Shown here: piece by piece, positions 17,889 through 25,872 of the stretch
How the letters are laid out: each line of letters begins with the position of its first letter
Numbering within the stretch: the first letter of the stretch is position 1
NCBI GenBank assembly: GCA_963782255.1
Contig: CAWAIS010000001.1
Coordinates: 4,650,001-4,714,000 of the forward strand
Direction of reading: 5' to 3'
Source of the DNA: Roseiarcus sp963782255
GTDB lineage: Bacteria; Pseudomonadota; Alphaproteobacteria; Rhizobiales; Beijerinckiaceae
DNA: 64,000 nucleotides
The notes under the pieces: generated by a model
Seen by the model: the letters and a program-made list of their open reading frames with translations, nothing else
Told to the model about the DNA's origin: nothing
Databases searched by the model: none
Program-made: the position numbers and the translations under genes

Positions 17889-18812
17889 ATGAACCTGACA
17901 GAGGAACTGCGCAGCTTCAACCGGTTCTACACCCGCGAAATCGGACTTTTGAACAAAGAGCTGCCCGGCGGCGATCTCTCCCTCCCCGAGGCGCGCGTCC
18001 TCTACGAGATCGCGCAAGGGGCCGAGGCGGGACGGACGGCGGCCGACATCGGGCGGACGCTCAAGATGGACAAGGCGCATCTGAGCCGGATCGTCGCGCA
18101 ATTCCGCGACCACGGGCTCTTGGAGAGCCGGGTCAGCCCCGAGCACGGCAAGCATCGGCTGCTGTCGCTGACAGGGGCGGGCCGAGAAGTCTTCGCGGGG
18201 CTCGACGCGGGCGCGCGACGCCAGATCGACGGCCTCCTCTCGCCCATCGACGCAAGCGGCCGCGAGCGGCTGGCGAGAGCCATCGGCGACGTGCGCGCTG
18301 TGCTCGAGCCGCGCGAAAGACAGGCGTCCGGCTGGCGGCGCAGGCCGCTCGCGGTCGGAGACCTCGGTTGGATCGCACATCGCCAGGCCCTGATCTACCA
18401 TGAGGAATACGGCTGGGACTGGACTTACGAAGGCCTCGTCTGCCAAATTCTCGGGGTCTTCGCGTCAAACTTCGACCCGGCGCGCGAGGACGGTTGGGTT
18501 GCGGAGCGCCTGGGCTCGATCGTCGGCTCGGTTTTCCTGATGAAGAGCGACGATCCAGCGGTCGCGCGGCTGAGACTTCTCTATGTCGAGCCGGGCGCGC
18601 GCGGCGCGGGGCTCGGCCGCGCGCTCGTTGAGACCTGCATCGCCCGGGCGCGGGAGTTCGGCTACGCCCGCCTCACGCTGTGGACCAACGACGTTCTCGT
18701 CGCGGCGCGGCGCATTTATGAGGCGGCTGGATTCCGCCTGACCGACGAGACGCGCCATCATTCGTTCCGACGAGACCTCGTCGGCCAGACCTGGGTTCTC
18801 GACCTTTCCTAA
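17889..18812 (+). CDS. MarR family regulator fused to GNAT acetyltransferase
   Basis: A 307-residue two-domain protein. Residues 1-140 form a MarR winged-helix DNA-binding domain (LPEARVLYEIAQG, DIGRTLKMDKAHLSRIVAQF as recognition helices). Residues 150-307 form a GNAT acetyltransferase with the acetyl-CoA loop in VEPGARGAGLGRALVETC. MarR-GNAT fusions are known in proteobacteria; the acetylated substrate is unknown. A strong palindrome sits 12 bp upstream of the start, consistent with autoregulation. Confidence 0.9.
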   Translation: MNLTEELRSFNRFYTREIGLLNKELPGGDLSLPEARVLYEIAQGAEAGRTAADIGRTLKMDKAHLSRIVAQFRDHGLLESRVSPEHGKHRLLSLTGAGREVFAGLDAGARRQIDGLLSPIDASGRERLARAIGDVRAVLEPRERQASGWRRRPLAVGDLGWIAHRQALIYHEEYGWDWTYEGLVCQILGVFASNFDPAREDGWVAERLGSIVGSVFLMKSDDPAVARLRLLYVEPGARGAGLGRALVETCIARAREFGYARLTLWTNDVLVAARRIYEAAGFRLTDETRHHSFRRDLVGQTWVLDLS

Positions 18813-18839
18813 AGGAGGCCCGAGCGAAGCCGTCGCGTT

Positions 18840-19043
18840 TTAGCGCCCGCGATCAAGCCGGGCCATGACGGATTCCGCGAGCGACATTCCGCCGATCGCG
18901 CCGAGGGTTGCCAGGATCCCGGCCCAGAACGCCATGCCGATGAAGCGGTCCGCAACCGGCGCGAGCGGGATCAGGAAGCCGATCAGCGCGCCGGCGAGCG
19001 TCGCGAGGATGACGGTCGCCGCCTGCGCCAGGATGCGGATCAA
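18840..19043 (-). CDS. Small two-helix membrane protein, start uncertain
   Basis: 67 residues from the TTG at 19043, with two hydrophobic helices (AATVILATLAGALIGFLIPL and a second around residues 30-52). The same frame stays open and hydrophobic for 26 more codons upstream to 19121, where a perfect AAGGAGG lies 6 bases before an ATC codon. Either translation starts at the TTG without a good site, or the true start is the unusual ATC. The function is unknown. A DUF4239 membrane protein is upstream on the same strand. Confidence 0.5.
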   Translation of the reverse strand: MIRILAQAATVILATLAGALIGFLIPLAPVADRFIGMAFWAGILATLGAIGGMSLAESVMARLDRGR

Positions 19044-19204
19044 ACCGCCGCTCGCGGCGGCGATCTTGGCGGCCGCGAAGGCGATCAGCGCGAGGACGAG
19101 GGGCGCCGCGGCGATTTCGATGGCGGGCCTCCTTGAACACGGGCCGGATTCGCCTGACGCTAGCGCGCAATTGTGGACGAATGCGTGGCCGTCCCCGCCT
19201 TCGT

Positions 19205-19969
19205 CTACTTGTCGATGAACTCGATCGCCTGTTCGAGCGAAGCCGGCGATACTTTGAGTATGCCAGTGTAGGGCATGCCGAGATCAAAGATCAGGAAGAT
19301 CGCGAAGGCGATCGACACCGCCCCGAAGGTCAACGCGGCGTAGACGAGCGCGTTGGACTCGGCGAAAAGACCGATGCCGAAGAAGAGCGCAGCGGTCCAG
19401 AACACCAGGATCGCGATGAGCAGCCAGGACACCGGGCCGCTCGCCACCTGCAACGACATCAGGAGACGCGATTGCTCGACCATGCTGGCATAGGTGTTGG
19501 CCGTCGCCAGAGCCGCTTTCTGGAGGTCGGTTTGCGGTTTCAGCGTCGCCAGAAAATCGCTTACGCCTTGCGCGTCGATCAACGGCTTCCCGACGCTCAG
19601 CGCGCCGGGGGCGACCGGCCCGCCTCCCCAGAACGTCTCGTAGCCCTTGATGATCCCCGCCTTGATCTTGTCCCGCAGCGGCTTGGTCTCAGGCCCGTAC
19701 TGCCCCAGCGCCTGGTCGAGCCGCAGAATTTGCGCGGAAAAGGTCTCGAGCTCGGTTTTCTGGGTCGAATAGTAGGCGAAACTGACCCCGATGAGGGTTC
19801 CGAGCACGAGCGCCAGCAGCAGGCTGACGAGCCCGGAGACCTGACCGACGACGGACCGCGCGCTGTCCGACTTGTGTTTGGGCGCGAGATGCTTCTGCAG
19901 GTTGAGCCCGACGACGGCGGCGGCCATGAACACGACGAAAATGATGATACATGTGAATACGGTGCTCAT
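19205..19969 (-). CDS. DUF4239 (bestrophin-like) membrane protein
   Basis: A 254-residue membrane protein. There are two helices in the first 70 residues (TCIIIFVVFMAAAVVGL, SGLVSLLLALVLGTLIGVSF), a long soluble middle with conserved LDQALGQYGPET, and two closely spaced C-terminal helices (WLLIAILVFWTAALFFGIGL, ALTFGAVSIAFAIFLIFDLG). This layout matches DUF4239 proteins, which are common in alphaproteobacteria and have no proven function. A GGGGAT element precedes the ATG. Confidence 0.82.
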   Translation of the reverse strand: MSTVFTCIIIFVVFMAAAVVGLNLQKHLAPKHKSDSARSVVGQVSGLVSLLLALVLGTLIGVSFAYYSTQKTELETFSAQILRLDQALGQYGPETKPLRDKIKAGIIKGYETFWGGGPVAPGALSVGKPLIDAQGVSDFLATLKPQTDLQKAALATANTYASMVEQSRLLMSLQVASGPVSWLLIAILVFWTAALFFGIGLFAESNALVYAALTFGAVSIAFAIFLIFDLGMPYTGILKVSPASLEQAIEFIDK

Positions 19970-20324
19970 ATCCCCGGGCTCTCTCTGTTTTATCGCGACG
20001 TCCCGCCCAAGACCTGCCTTAATTCGCAGACGCAGGCAAGCGTGCGTCGCCCCGTCGGGCGGCAGAGGCCGGCAAGATCAAGAACCAAGGTCGACGTGCA
20101 GCGCGGACTTAACGAACGCGCCGGCGACGCTGCGGCGGAGGTGGGCCATGCGCCGGATTTGGTTTTCCTTGGAAAGGCCCCGACGGACCGCCAAAACCCG
20201 CCAAAAAGGGGGGTGGAAAAGCTTGGATTTCGGGGTAAAGTGATCTCCGCAAAAAATACCAGTCCGTAGTTTTTTGCCCGATGTTTTTCGCTTCGATTTT
20301 GAAGTGAGGTACCGCCGAGCGGCT
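19970..20324. other. Intergenic region, possible junction
   Basis: No supported gene. Composition changes across this stretch: the left part is GC-rich like the flanking chromosome, while from about 20215 it turns AT-richer with runs of A and T, leading into the foreign-looking remnant at 20325-20958. This may be the edge of acquired DNA. Confidence 0.4.
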
Positions 20325-20958
20325 TTAGTCACTAGAATGTAAGTCTTGAGGCCACGCCGATGGAAGATCGTGACCGCTGTCCAGGTCGCATTTTCCCGAG
20401 TCCGAGCTTAGAATTGGACCGCCTCTTGCCCCTGGCAATGTGGCTAGGCAGTGCCTCGATCTCAGTATAATTGGGTCCCCCTGAGGGGAGAACATTGCTG
20501 CCCCGCATGCTTCTGGCGAAAGAATAATGATATCGCTAAGATTTGCCTCTATACCCGAAGCTAATGTATTAATTGCCTCTTTCAATTTGTCGTATTTCAC
20601 CTCATCCGCCTTTACGTGCACCGTAATTATAATCGTGGGAATAAAGCGTGCACGAAGCCATTCAATTGATTTCTCACCATATCTCTTTCCGATAAATTCT
20701 CTACCTGTTCCATATAACTCTTCAGTATCCTGACTTTTGCAATGTAGCTTTACATTTCTATCTATAACATATTCTAAAACTTTTTTACTTAAAAGGTCGT
20801 CTTTTATGTTTAATAGTTTTTCATACGAAATCACCTCAGCTTCCTTTGACTGAGGTTCCTCGATACCAATTGATTTAAGAAATCGATAGATAACTTCGTC
20901 AACTTGTTTAATCGTAGCCACATCTGCAATACGAAGAATCCGTTCTAACGAGTAATTG
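20325..20958 (-). pseudogene. AT-rich gene remnant cut by the IS110 element
   Basis: About 210 codons of open frame running out of the IS110 end with no start of its own; a GTG at 20921 could serve. The bases from about 20500 to 20955 are strikingly AT-rich against the neighbours, with lysine- and isoleucine-rich coding (for example KVLEYVIDRNVKLHCKSQD, FIPTIIITVHVKADEVKY). It therefore looks like transferred DNA whose 5' part was removed at the insertion. The missing half is not found on the other side of the element. I recognise no family. Confidence 0.5.
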
Positions 20959-20959
20959 G

Positions 20960-22033
20960 TCAGGCAAAGCCCGCCAGTTCTCGAGCGATCGCGGTCGTGA
21001 CCACAGTGGGTGATTTTCCTGCCCGGGCAAGCTTGCGATAGCGCCGACACAGCCTTTCTTGGGCCTTCCACGCGGTGTCGCGGATCGGCTTTGCCAGACC
21101 CTCCTGGCGCAACAGCTGCTCCCGGCTGATGCGCGCCGGGAACCGATAACTCCAGGCCGCCTCGATCAGCATTCGCCGGGCCGCGCCATTCCCGGCTTTC
21201 GTGATGCCGCCTTGGCGTCGTGTGGCGCCGCTGGAGCGCTCGGACGGAACCAGACCGAGATACGCCATGAGTTGACGGGGATTGGCGAAGCGGGTGATGT
21301 CGCCGAGTTCGGCGATCACCGTCGCCGCCGCGACCAGAGCCATCCCGCGCAGCGCTTGCAGGGCGCGCACCACCGGGGCCAGCGACCAATCCGGCAGCGC
21401 TGCCTCGATATGCGCTTCCAGACGATCTCGCCGCGCCGTCGCCGCCTCGACGGCGGCGATGCAGTCTTCCAGCACGATGTGATCCGCCGCTTGCTCGAAT
21501 CTCAGTCCGGCCATCCAGCGACGATGCATCAACGTCCGCGCCGGCCGATTGTAGTGACGGCCATGACGCAGGAGAAAGCCAGAGAGCTGCTGACGGGCCT
21601 GGCGCAGACTGCGCACGGCCGCAAGACGCGCGCGCACAAGATCGCGGATCGCCTCATGAGCCTGATCAGGAATCCACACAGCGGTCAGTTCACCGGCGCG
21701 ATGCAGCTTGGCCAGGTTGATCGCATCCCGCCGGTCGGTCTTGATCCGATCTCCCGGCTTGCGTGGGATCAACGACGGAGCAACGACAACGCAACCATGC
21801 CCAGCCAGGGTCAACTGCCGTTGAATGCCATAGCCGCAAGGGCCGGCCTCATAACAGAACCGTAGCTCGCTTCCAGCGCGCGACAGCTTCGCCGCCAGAG
21901 CGTTCAAGGCCGTCGCTGTGTTCGCGATCTTGCCATACTCGCGCACGTCCTTGTGTGCGCCCGCCTCCGCAAGCGCCACCGCGATCGTATCCTTGTGCAC
22001 GTCAAGGCCCACGTATGTGATAAATTCGTCCAA
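20960..22033 (-). CDS. IS110 family transposase
   Basis: About 357 residues. The N-terminal RuvC-like DEDD domain is intact: GLDVHKDTI (Asp), CYEAGPCGYG (Glu) and KTDRRDAINLA (two Asp). The C-terminal Transposase_20 domain has the helix-hairpin-helix LQALRGMALVAAATVIAELGD and the serine-bearing YLGLVPSERSSGATRRQGGITKAGN. AGGAG lies 7 bases before the TTG at 22033, which gives the usual family start; an ATG at 22051 would add six residues. The frame is complete, so the element may be active. Recombination in this family is guided by a bridge RNA made from the element's own flank. Confidence 0.92.
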   Translation of the reverse strand: MDEFITYVGLDVHKDTIAVALAEAGAHKDVREYGKIANTATALNALAAKLSRAGSELRFCYEAGPCGYGIQRQLTLAGHGCVVVAPSLIPRKPGDRIKTDRRDAINLAKLHRAGELTAVWIPDQAHEAIRDLVRARLAAVRSLRQARQQLSGFLLRHGRHYNRPARTLMHRRWMAGLRFEQAADHIVLEDCIAAVEAATARRDRLEAHIEAALPDWSLAPVVRALQALRGMALVAAATVIAELGDITRFANPRQLMAYLGLVPSERSSGATRRQGGITKAGNGAARRMLIEAAWSYRFPARISREQLLRQEGLAKPIRDTAWKAQERLCRRYRKLARAGKSPTVVTTAIARELAGFA

Positions 22034-22113
22034 GACCCGTCTCCTATGCATGAGGCTCGGCGCCGGAAAGCCCGGCGCAACCCTCGACAAGCCTGCATAC
22101 TGTGAGACGGGTC
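22034..22113 (-). promoter_or_regulatory. Long nested hairpin in the IS110 leader
   Basis: Three nested inverted repeats stack into one long stem: GACCCGTCTC (22034-22043) with GAGACGGGTC (22104-22113); TATGCA (22045-22050) with TGCATA (22094-22099); and GCGCCGG (22060-22066) with CCGGCGC (22072-22078) around a 5-base loop. On the transposase mRNA the outer 3' arm contains the ribosome binding site and ends directly at the TTG start, so read-through transcripts would hide it. The same region is where IS110 elements encode guide RNA, so it may be part of that RNA instead. Confidence 0.65.
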
Positions 22114-22185
22114 GCCCTATCTCAGGCGAACATGTGGTCTAGGTCAGCGGTCGGAGTCTCGTTACGCTCGGCCGGAGCCTTCCGA

Positions 22186-22805
22186 TCAAAGCTTGAGCTT
22201 GTCCGCCATCCGGGCCAAATCGGGCAGCGAGGACGCCTTCATCTTTCGCATAACCTGACTGCGGTGGACTTTGACCGTGATCTCGCTGATCCCCATTTCG
22301 CCTGCGATCTGTTTGTTCAGCCGACCGGCAACGACCCATGCCATCACCTCGCGCTCCCGCGCGTCAACGTTTCAAACCGCGCTCGCAACCCGGTCATCGA
22401 CTTCTCGTCGTCAAGCCGAGCCCGGTCGCGCGCGAGGCCTATTTGGACTGCGTCCAGGCGATCCTGGTCTCTGAAGGGTTTGGTCAGGAACTCGATCGCT
22501 CCCCCTTTCATTGCCTGGACGCTCATGGGGATGTCGCCATGGCCGGTAATGAAGACGATCGGAAGTTGGGTGCGGCTCGCAGTAAGCTCACGTTGAAGTT
22601 CAAGCCCGCTTTGCCCGGGCAGTCGAACGTCGAGTACGAGGCACGATGGACCCTGGGGGCTGCCGGACTGACGAAACTCATCGACCGAAGCGAGCGTTCT
22701 CACCTGAAAGCCGACCGATCGTATCAGTCCGGAAAAGGACTCCCTCATTCCCGGGTCGTCATCAATTACAATGACGGTTGGCTGGCCGGTCGAAACTGTT
22801 GGCAC
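22186..22805 (-). pseudogene. FixJ-type response regulator, frameshifted
   Basis: The receiver domain is intact: VIVIDDD acidic pocket, Asp in LVLDVRLPG, Thr in FITGHGD, Lys in LTKPF. The frame then breaks near 22360 and the LuxR-type helix-turn-helix (VVAGRLNKQIAGEMGISEIT, then VKVHRSQVMRKMKA) continues in another frame to 22186. One missing C within CGC-GCGGGAGCGC, expected as CCGCGGGAGCGC, restores an LTPREREVM junction and a 206-residue protein. As it stands only a DNA-binding-less protein of 153 residues would be made. The partner could be the FixL-like kinase at 25873. Confidence 0.85.
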
Positions 22806-22938
22806 CTTCCATGAGCCTCAGCGGCGATCTCAAAGGAGTATGGCCGACAATCTCTTGCGCGACAAGGCGCGTTCCTCGGCGTGCTGGCTCGGCGGCCCAC
22901 GGAGCAGCCGGGCGACTCACGCGCTCCCACGGGCGGCT

Positions 22939-23085
22939 TCAATGAAGGCGACGCCGGTCCTGGCTCGAAATCAGAACGACCGCTTCTTTTCTTGCCCGGC
23001 CGGCGCCAATTGCGCAGTAGAGCCAGCATCCGAGGGTGACCGCGACGGGCCCGTAGATCAGCGAAAAAGCGAGGCAGTAGACCAT
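22939..23085 (-). CDS. Small hydrophobic protein
   Basis: A 48-residue frame starting at an ATG preceded by GGAGGCCAAC, an excellent ribosome binding site; a second ATG 12 bases upstream is in frame. One membrane helix (YGPVAVTLGCWLYCAIGAG) is followed by a positively charged tail, giving an inner-membrane microprotein with a cytosolic C-terminus. I recognise no family. It sits between the broken fixJ gene and an exported protein. Confidence 0.4.
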   Translation of the reverse strand: MVYCLAFSLIYGPVAVTLGCWLYCAIGAGRARKEAVVLISSQDRRRLH

Positions 23086-23117
23086 GTTGGCCTCCATGCT
23101 GCTTCACTCGGGCAGAA

Positions 23118-23516
23118 TCACAGCGCCTGCCCGAGCTTACCGATCTCGCCGCGGCCGACCTCATCGACAACGCGCTCGATCCAGTCTGTCGCCGGAAAGA
23201 CCGCGCAGACCTGGCCGCCGTCGTCGAAGAGGCCGAGGATCGAAATGCCGCTCGGATCCTTGGCGAGGAACGCTTTGTCGCCTGGCGGCAATTCGCGGCT
23301 CACTGGCGGAATGGCCATCCAGAAGGCGCGCACGAACTGGAACTGGTCACGCGTCAGTTCAACGGTCGGGCCAAGCGCGCGCACGTCATCAATTCCGACG
23401 CATGCGCCTGAAGAAAGCGGCGTGAAAAGCTCCGCCAGCGTTTTCGGCTTGCCCGCAGCCAATGCGGGCGCACAGAGAGACGCCGCCGCCAGCGCGGCGA
23501 GCATGAAGCGTCGCAT
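23118..23516 (-). CDS. Exported protein of unknown function
   Basis: 132 residues with a classical signal peptide (MRRFMLAALAAASLCAPALAAG, cleavage after ALA). The mature part of about 110 residues has two cysteines (SSGACVG and GGQVCAVFP) that could form one disulfide in the periplasm. AGGAG lies before the ATG. No catalytic motif or family is recognised. Confidence 0.65.
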   Translation of the reverse strand: MRRFMLAALAAASLCAPALAAGKPKTLAELFTPLSSGACVGIDDVRALGPTVELTRDQFQFVRAFWMAIPPVSRELPPGDKAFLAKDPSGISILGLFDDGGQVCAVFPATDWIERVVDEVGRGEIGKLGQAL

Positions 23517-23799
23517 GATGATCAGCTCCTTGAGTTAGGCGGTGCCTGCCGCCGCAGGGATCGTCAAAATACGCCGTTCCAAAACCTTGCGAAGAACTTC
23601 GTAGGACCAATCGCGAGCACCAAGGGAACGAAGTACGATCACCATAGCAACCTGGACGAGTCCTTCTATTGGTTTGAAGGAAGGATGCGAGGCCAATAAG
23701 GATAGGTCCTCTAATACCCACGGCTGAGCTATATTGGCGTGAGAGGCCAAAACCACGCATCCCGTCCCGCATCCGTTGGCGTACCAGACCGGAGTCCAG

Positions 23800-23931
23800 G
23801 GCAACAAGTCCCGAAATGAGATGCGGCAGCGTCGTATTATCCGAGCCGGTCGCGCCAATGATCGCCGGCGCGTCGCCTTCCTCGATCTCGAACGAAATGT
23901 CGCGGCGGACGACGATCGGGCCACGGCTCTT
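23800..23931 (-). pseudogene. ABC transporter ATPase relic
   Basis: A short stretch reads as the start of an ABC ATPase (PIVVRRDISFEIEEGDAPAIIGATG...HLISGL), but the Walker A site is GATGSDNTT, with Asp and Asn where Gly and Lys are required. Flanking sequence drifts into other frames with no recognisable continuation. It is best read as a decayed remnant of a nitrate/taurine-type ATPase gene. The rest of 23535-24141 holds no supported gene. Confidence 0.45.
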
Positions 23932-24141
23932 CGCTCGAGCGGTCGGTGAAAAGCCGGGAGCGGCTCATTGCTCCGCGATCCCAACGAAGCGAGGCCTGAC
24001 GCTTCTCGCAATAGTTGGCGTCCGAAAAGACGAACAGGTGCCCGCTGGAATCGTCGGTGACAACTTCGTCGAGGAGAGGAATTTCTCGCAACGGCAGCGC
24101 GCCTTCGACCTCGAATTTTGCGCGTTCGAACGCTACGCGGC

Positions 24142-25688
24142 TCACGGCGCTGCCGTGAAATGGACCACACTCCACGATGCTGGCGGCAGTTCTATTCTGA
24201 CAGTCTCAGTCCCGACGGCCACGCCGCTCAGCTTCGCCGGCTTGACGCGATCGGGCGCCGCCTTGCTGTTGGCGGCCTTGAGATCGCTGTCCGTTAGCAC
24301 TGTCGCCTCGGCCACCGCAAGCCGGCCAAAGCCGCGAGCTTTCACCAACACGGTCATCTCTTGTTCTACGTCTCGATTGAGGGCGAACAGCGCCAGACCG
24401 CCACCTTCGTTCGCGACGGCGGAGAGCTTGAGATATGGTGCCTTTGGCACCGGATAGAAAGCGTCTTCCGCACCGTGGGGACAGTAGTACGCCGCTGCGT
24501 AGGTCTCGCACTCGACTGACGCCTTTATGACGTCGCCGCGCGCGAAGCAACTCATCTGCGCGAAAGGATAGAAAATCGTCTGGCGCCAGGCTGGACCGCC
24601 CGTCTCGGTCATGATCGGGGCGATCACGTTGACGAGTTGCGCGAGGCAGGCGGAGCGCACGCGGTCGGCGTGATTGACGAGCGAGATGAGGACGCCGCCG
24701 ACCGCCAGCGCATCCTCCACCGAATACAGTTCCTCCAATATCGGCGGCGCGACTGGCCATCCGGGCTGCAACCGTATTTGGTAGGGGCGGCGTGTGCGAT
24801 ACCAGACGTTCCATTCGTCAAAGCTCACCATGATCCGCTTCGCGGACCGGCGCTTCGCGGCGGCGACGTCGGCGAGGGCGACCGCCTCCTCGATGAAGGC
24901 GTCGATGAGGTCGGGGCTCGCGAGGAAGGCCGGCGCATCGTCCTTCCAGTTGTTCAGGTAGGTGTGCAGCGCAATCGAATCGACATGATCGAAGACGTGC
25001 TCCAGCACCGTCTCTTCCCAATAGCCGAACGTCGGCAGGTGGCGCGCCGAGGACCCTGAGGCGGCGATCTCGATCGAATTGTCCGCCCAGCGCATGATCT
25101 TGGCGGCTCGCGCTGCGACGCGGCCATATTCCTCCGGAGTGTCGGCCCCCGTATGCCAGGGTCCGTCCATCTCGTTGCCCAAGCACCAGAACTTGACGCC
25201 ATGCGGCTTATCCCAGCCATGCGTCCTGCGGAGCTCCGACAGCGTAGTGCCGCCCGGGTGATTGCAGTACTCGACGAAGTGGCCGGCGTCCTGCGGTCCC
25301 CGCGTGGCGAGGTTGACAACGAGCATGGGCTCGACGCCGCCGACGCGGCACCAGTCGATGAACTCGTTGGCGCCGAAAGTGTTGGGTTCGGTCGAGCGCC
25401 AGGCGTAGTTGAGCCGCGTCGGCCGCTCCCCGACAGGACCGACGCCGTCCTCCCATCGATAGGTGGAGACGAAGTTTCCGCCGGGATACTTGACTATGGT
25501 GGGACCAAGCTCCCTGACGAGATCGAGCACGTCGGGCGAAACCCCCGCTCGTCGGCGGTGGGATGGCCAGGCTCGTAGATGCCGCCATAGACGCCGCGCC
25601 CCAGATGCTCGACGAAGGTGCCAAACAGGCGCCGATCGGCGCCACCGATGGTGAAGTTTCGGTCGAGGCGGACTTCGGCTTGCCGCAC
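24142..25688 (-). pseudogene. GH51 alpha-L-arabinofuranosidase, frameshifted
   Basis: The gene reads as a full-length GH51 enzyme (about 515 residues), which removes terminal arabinofuranose from plant polysaccharides. The first 50 codons from the GTG at 25688 contain the family start (LFGTFVEHLGRGVYGGIYEP, GHPTADERGFR). The frame then breaks at about 25534-25537 and the rest follows in another frame (PDVLDLVRELGPTIVKYPGG). One lost C in CGCCC(C)GACGTG repairs it. Both catalytic glutamates are intact: acid/base in CLGNEMDGPW, nucleophile in VSFDEWNVWY. The long remainder looks undamaged, so the break is recent or is a consensus error. Confidence 0.85.
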
Positions 25689-25872
25689 CAGGCAGGGTTC
25701 CTATGTTATTACCACAAGCATGCAACGCGGCTCCGACCGCGGCAAGGCGCGTGGGATTGCCGCCTCGCCCTCCCAAATGCGGCCCCCGGCGAGGGTGGCG
25801 GCGAGCGCGCCGCAGTTTTGGAGCTATAAGTGAATAACCGCCAATAAATCGCCGCAGAATGGAGGAGACGTC

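Larger units (their letters stand above)
20950..22140 (-). mobile_element. IS110-family insertion sequence
   Basis: An IS110-type element of roughly 1.2 kb: one transposase gene plus a structured non-coding segment before it (22034-22113). Exact ends are not certain, because this family lacks long terminal inverted repeats and target duplications; I found neither. On the left it abuts an AT-rich gene remnant, on the right it stops about 45 bp short of the broken fixJ-type gene. Confidence 0.75.

Noticed and set aside
20159..20173. 15-bp match TTGGTTTTCCTTGGA shared with 58219-58233
   Set aside because: Both sites lie in T/G-rich low-complexity stretches and no longer similarity surrounds them; a chance match is likely.
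20940..22150. Terminal inverted repeats and target duplication of the IS element
   Set aside because: No convincing inverted ends or direct duplication were found, as expected for IS110; the stated limits are approximate.
23535..24141. A 211-codon minus-strand gene
   Set aside because: Composition changes along the frame and an ABC-ATPase relic lies in a different frame; no intact gene is supported.
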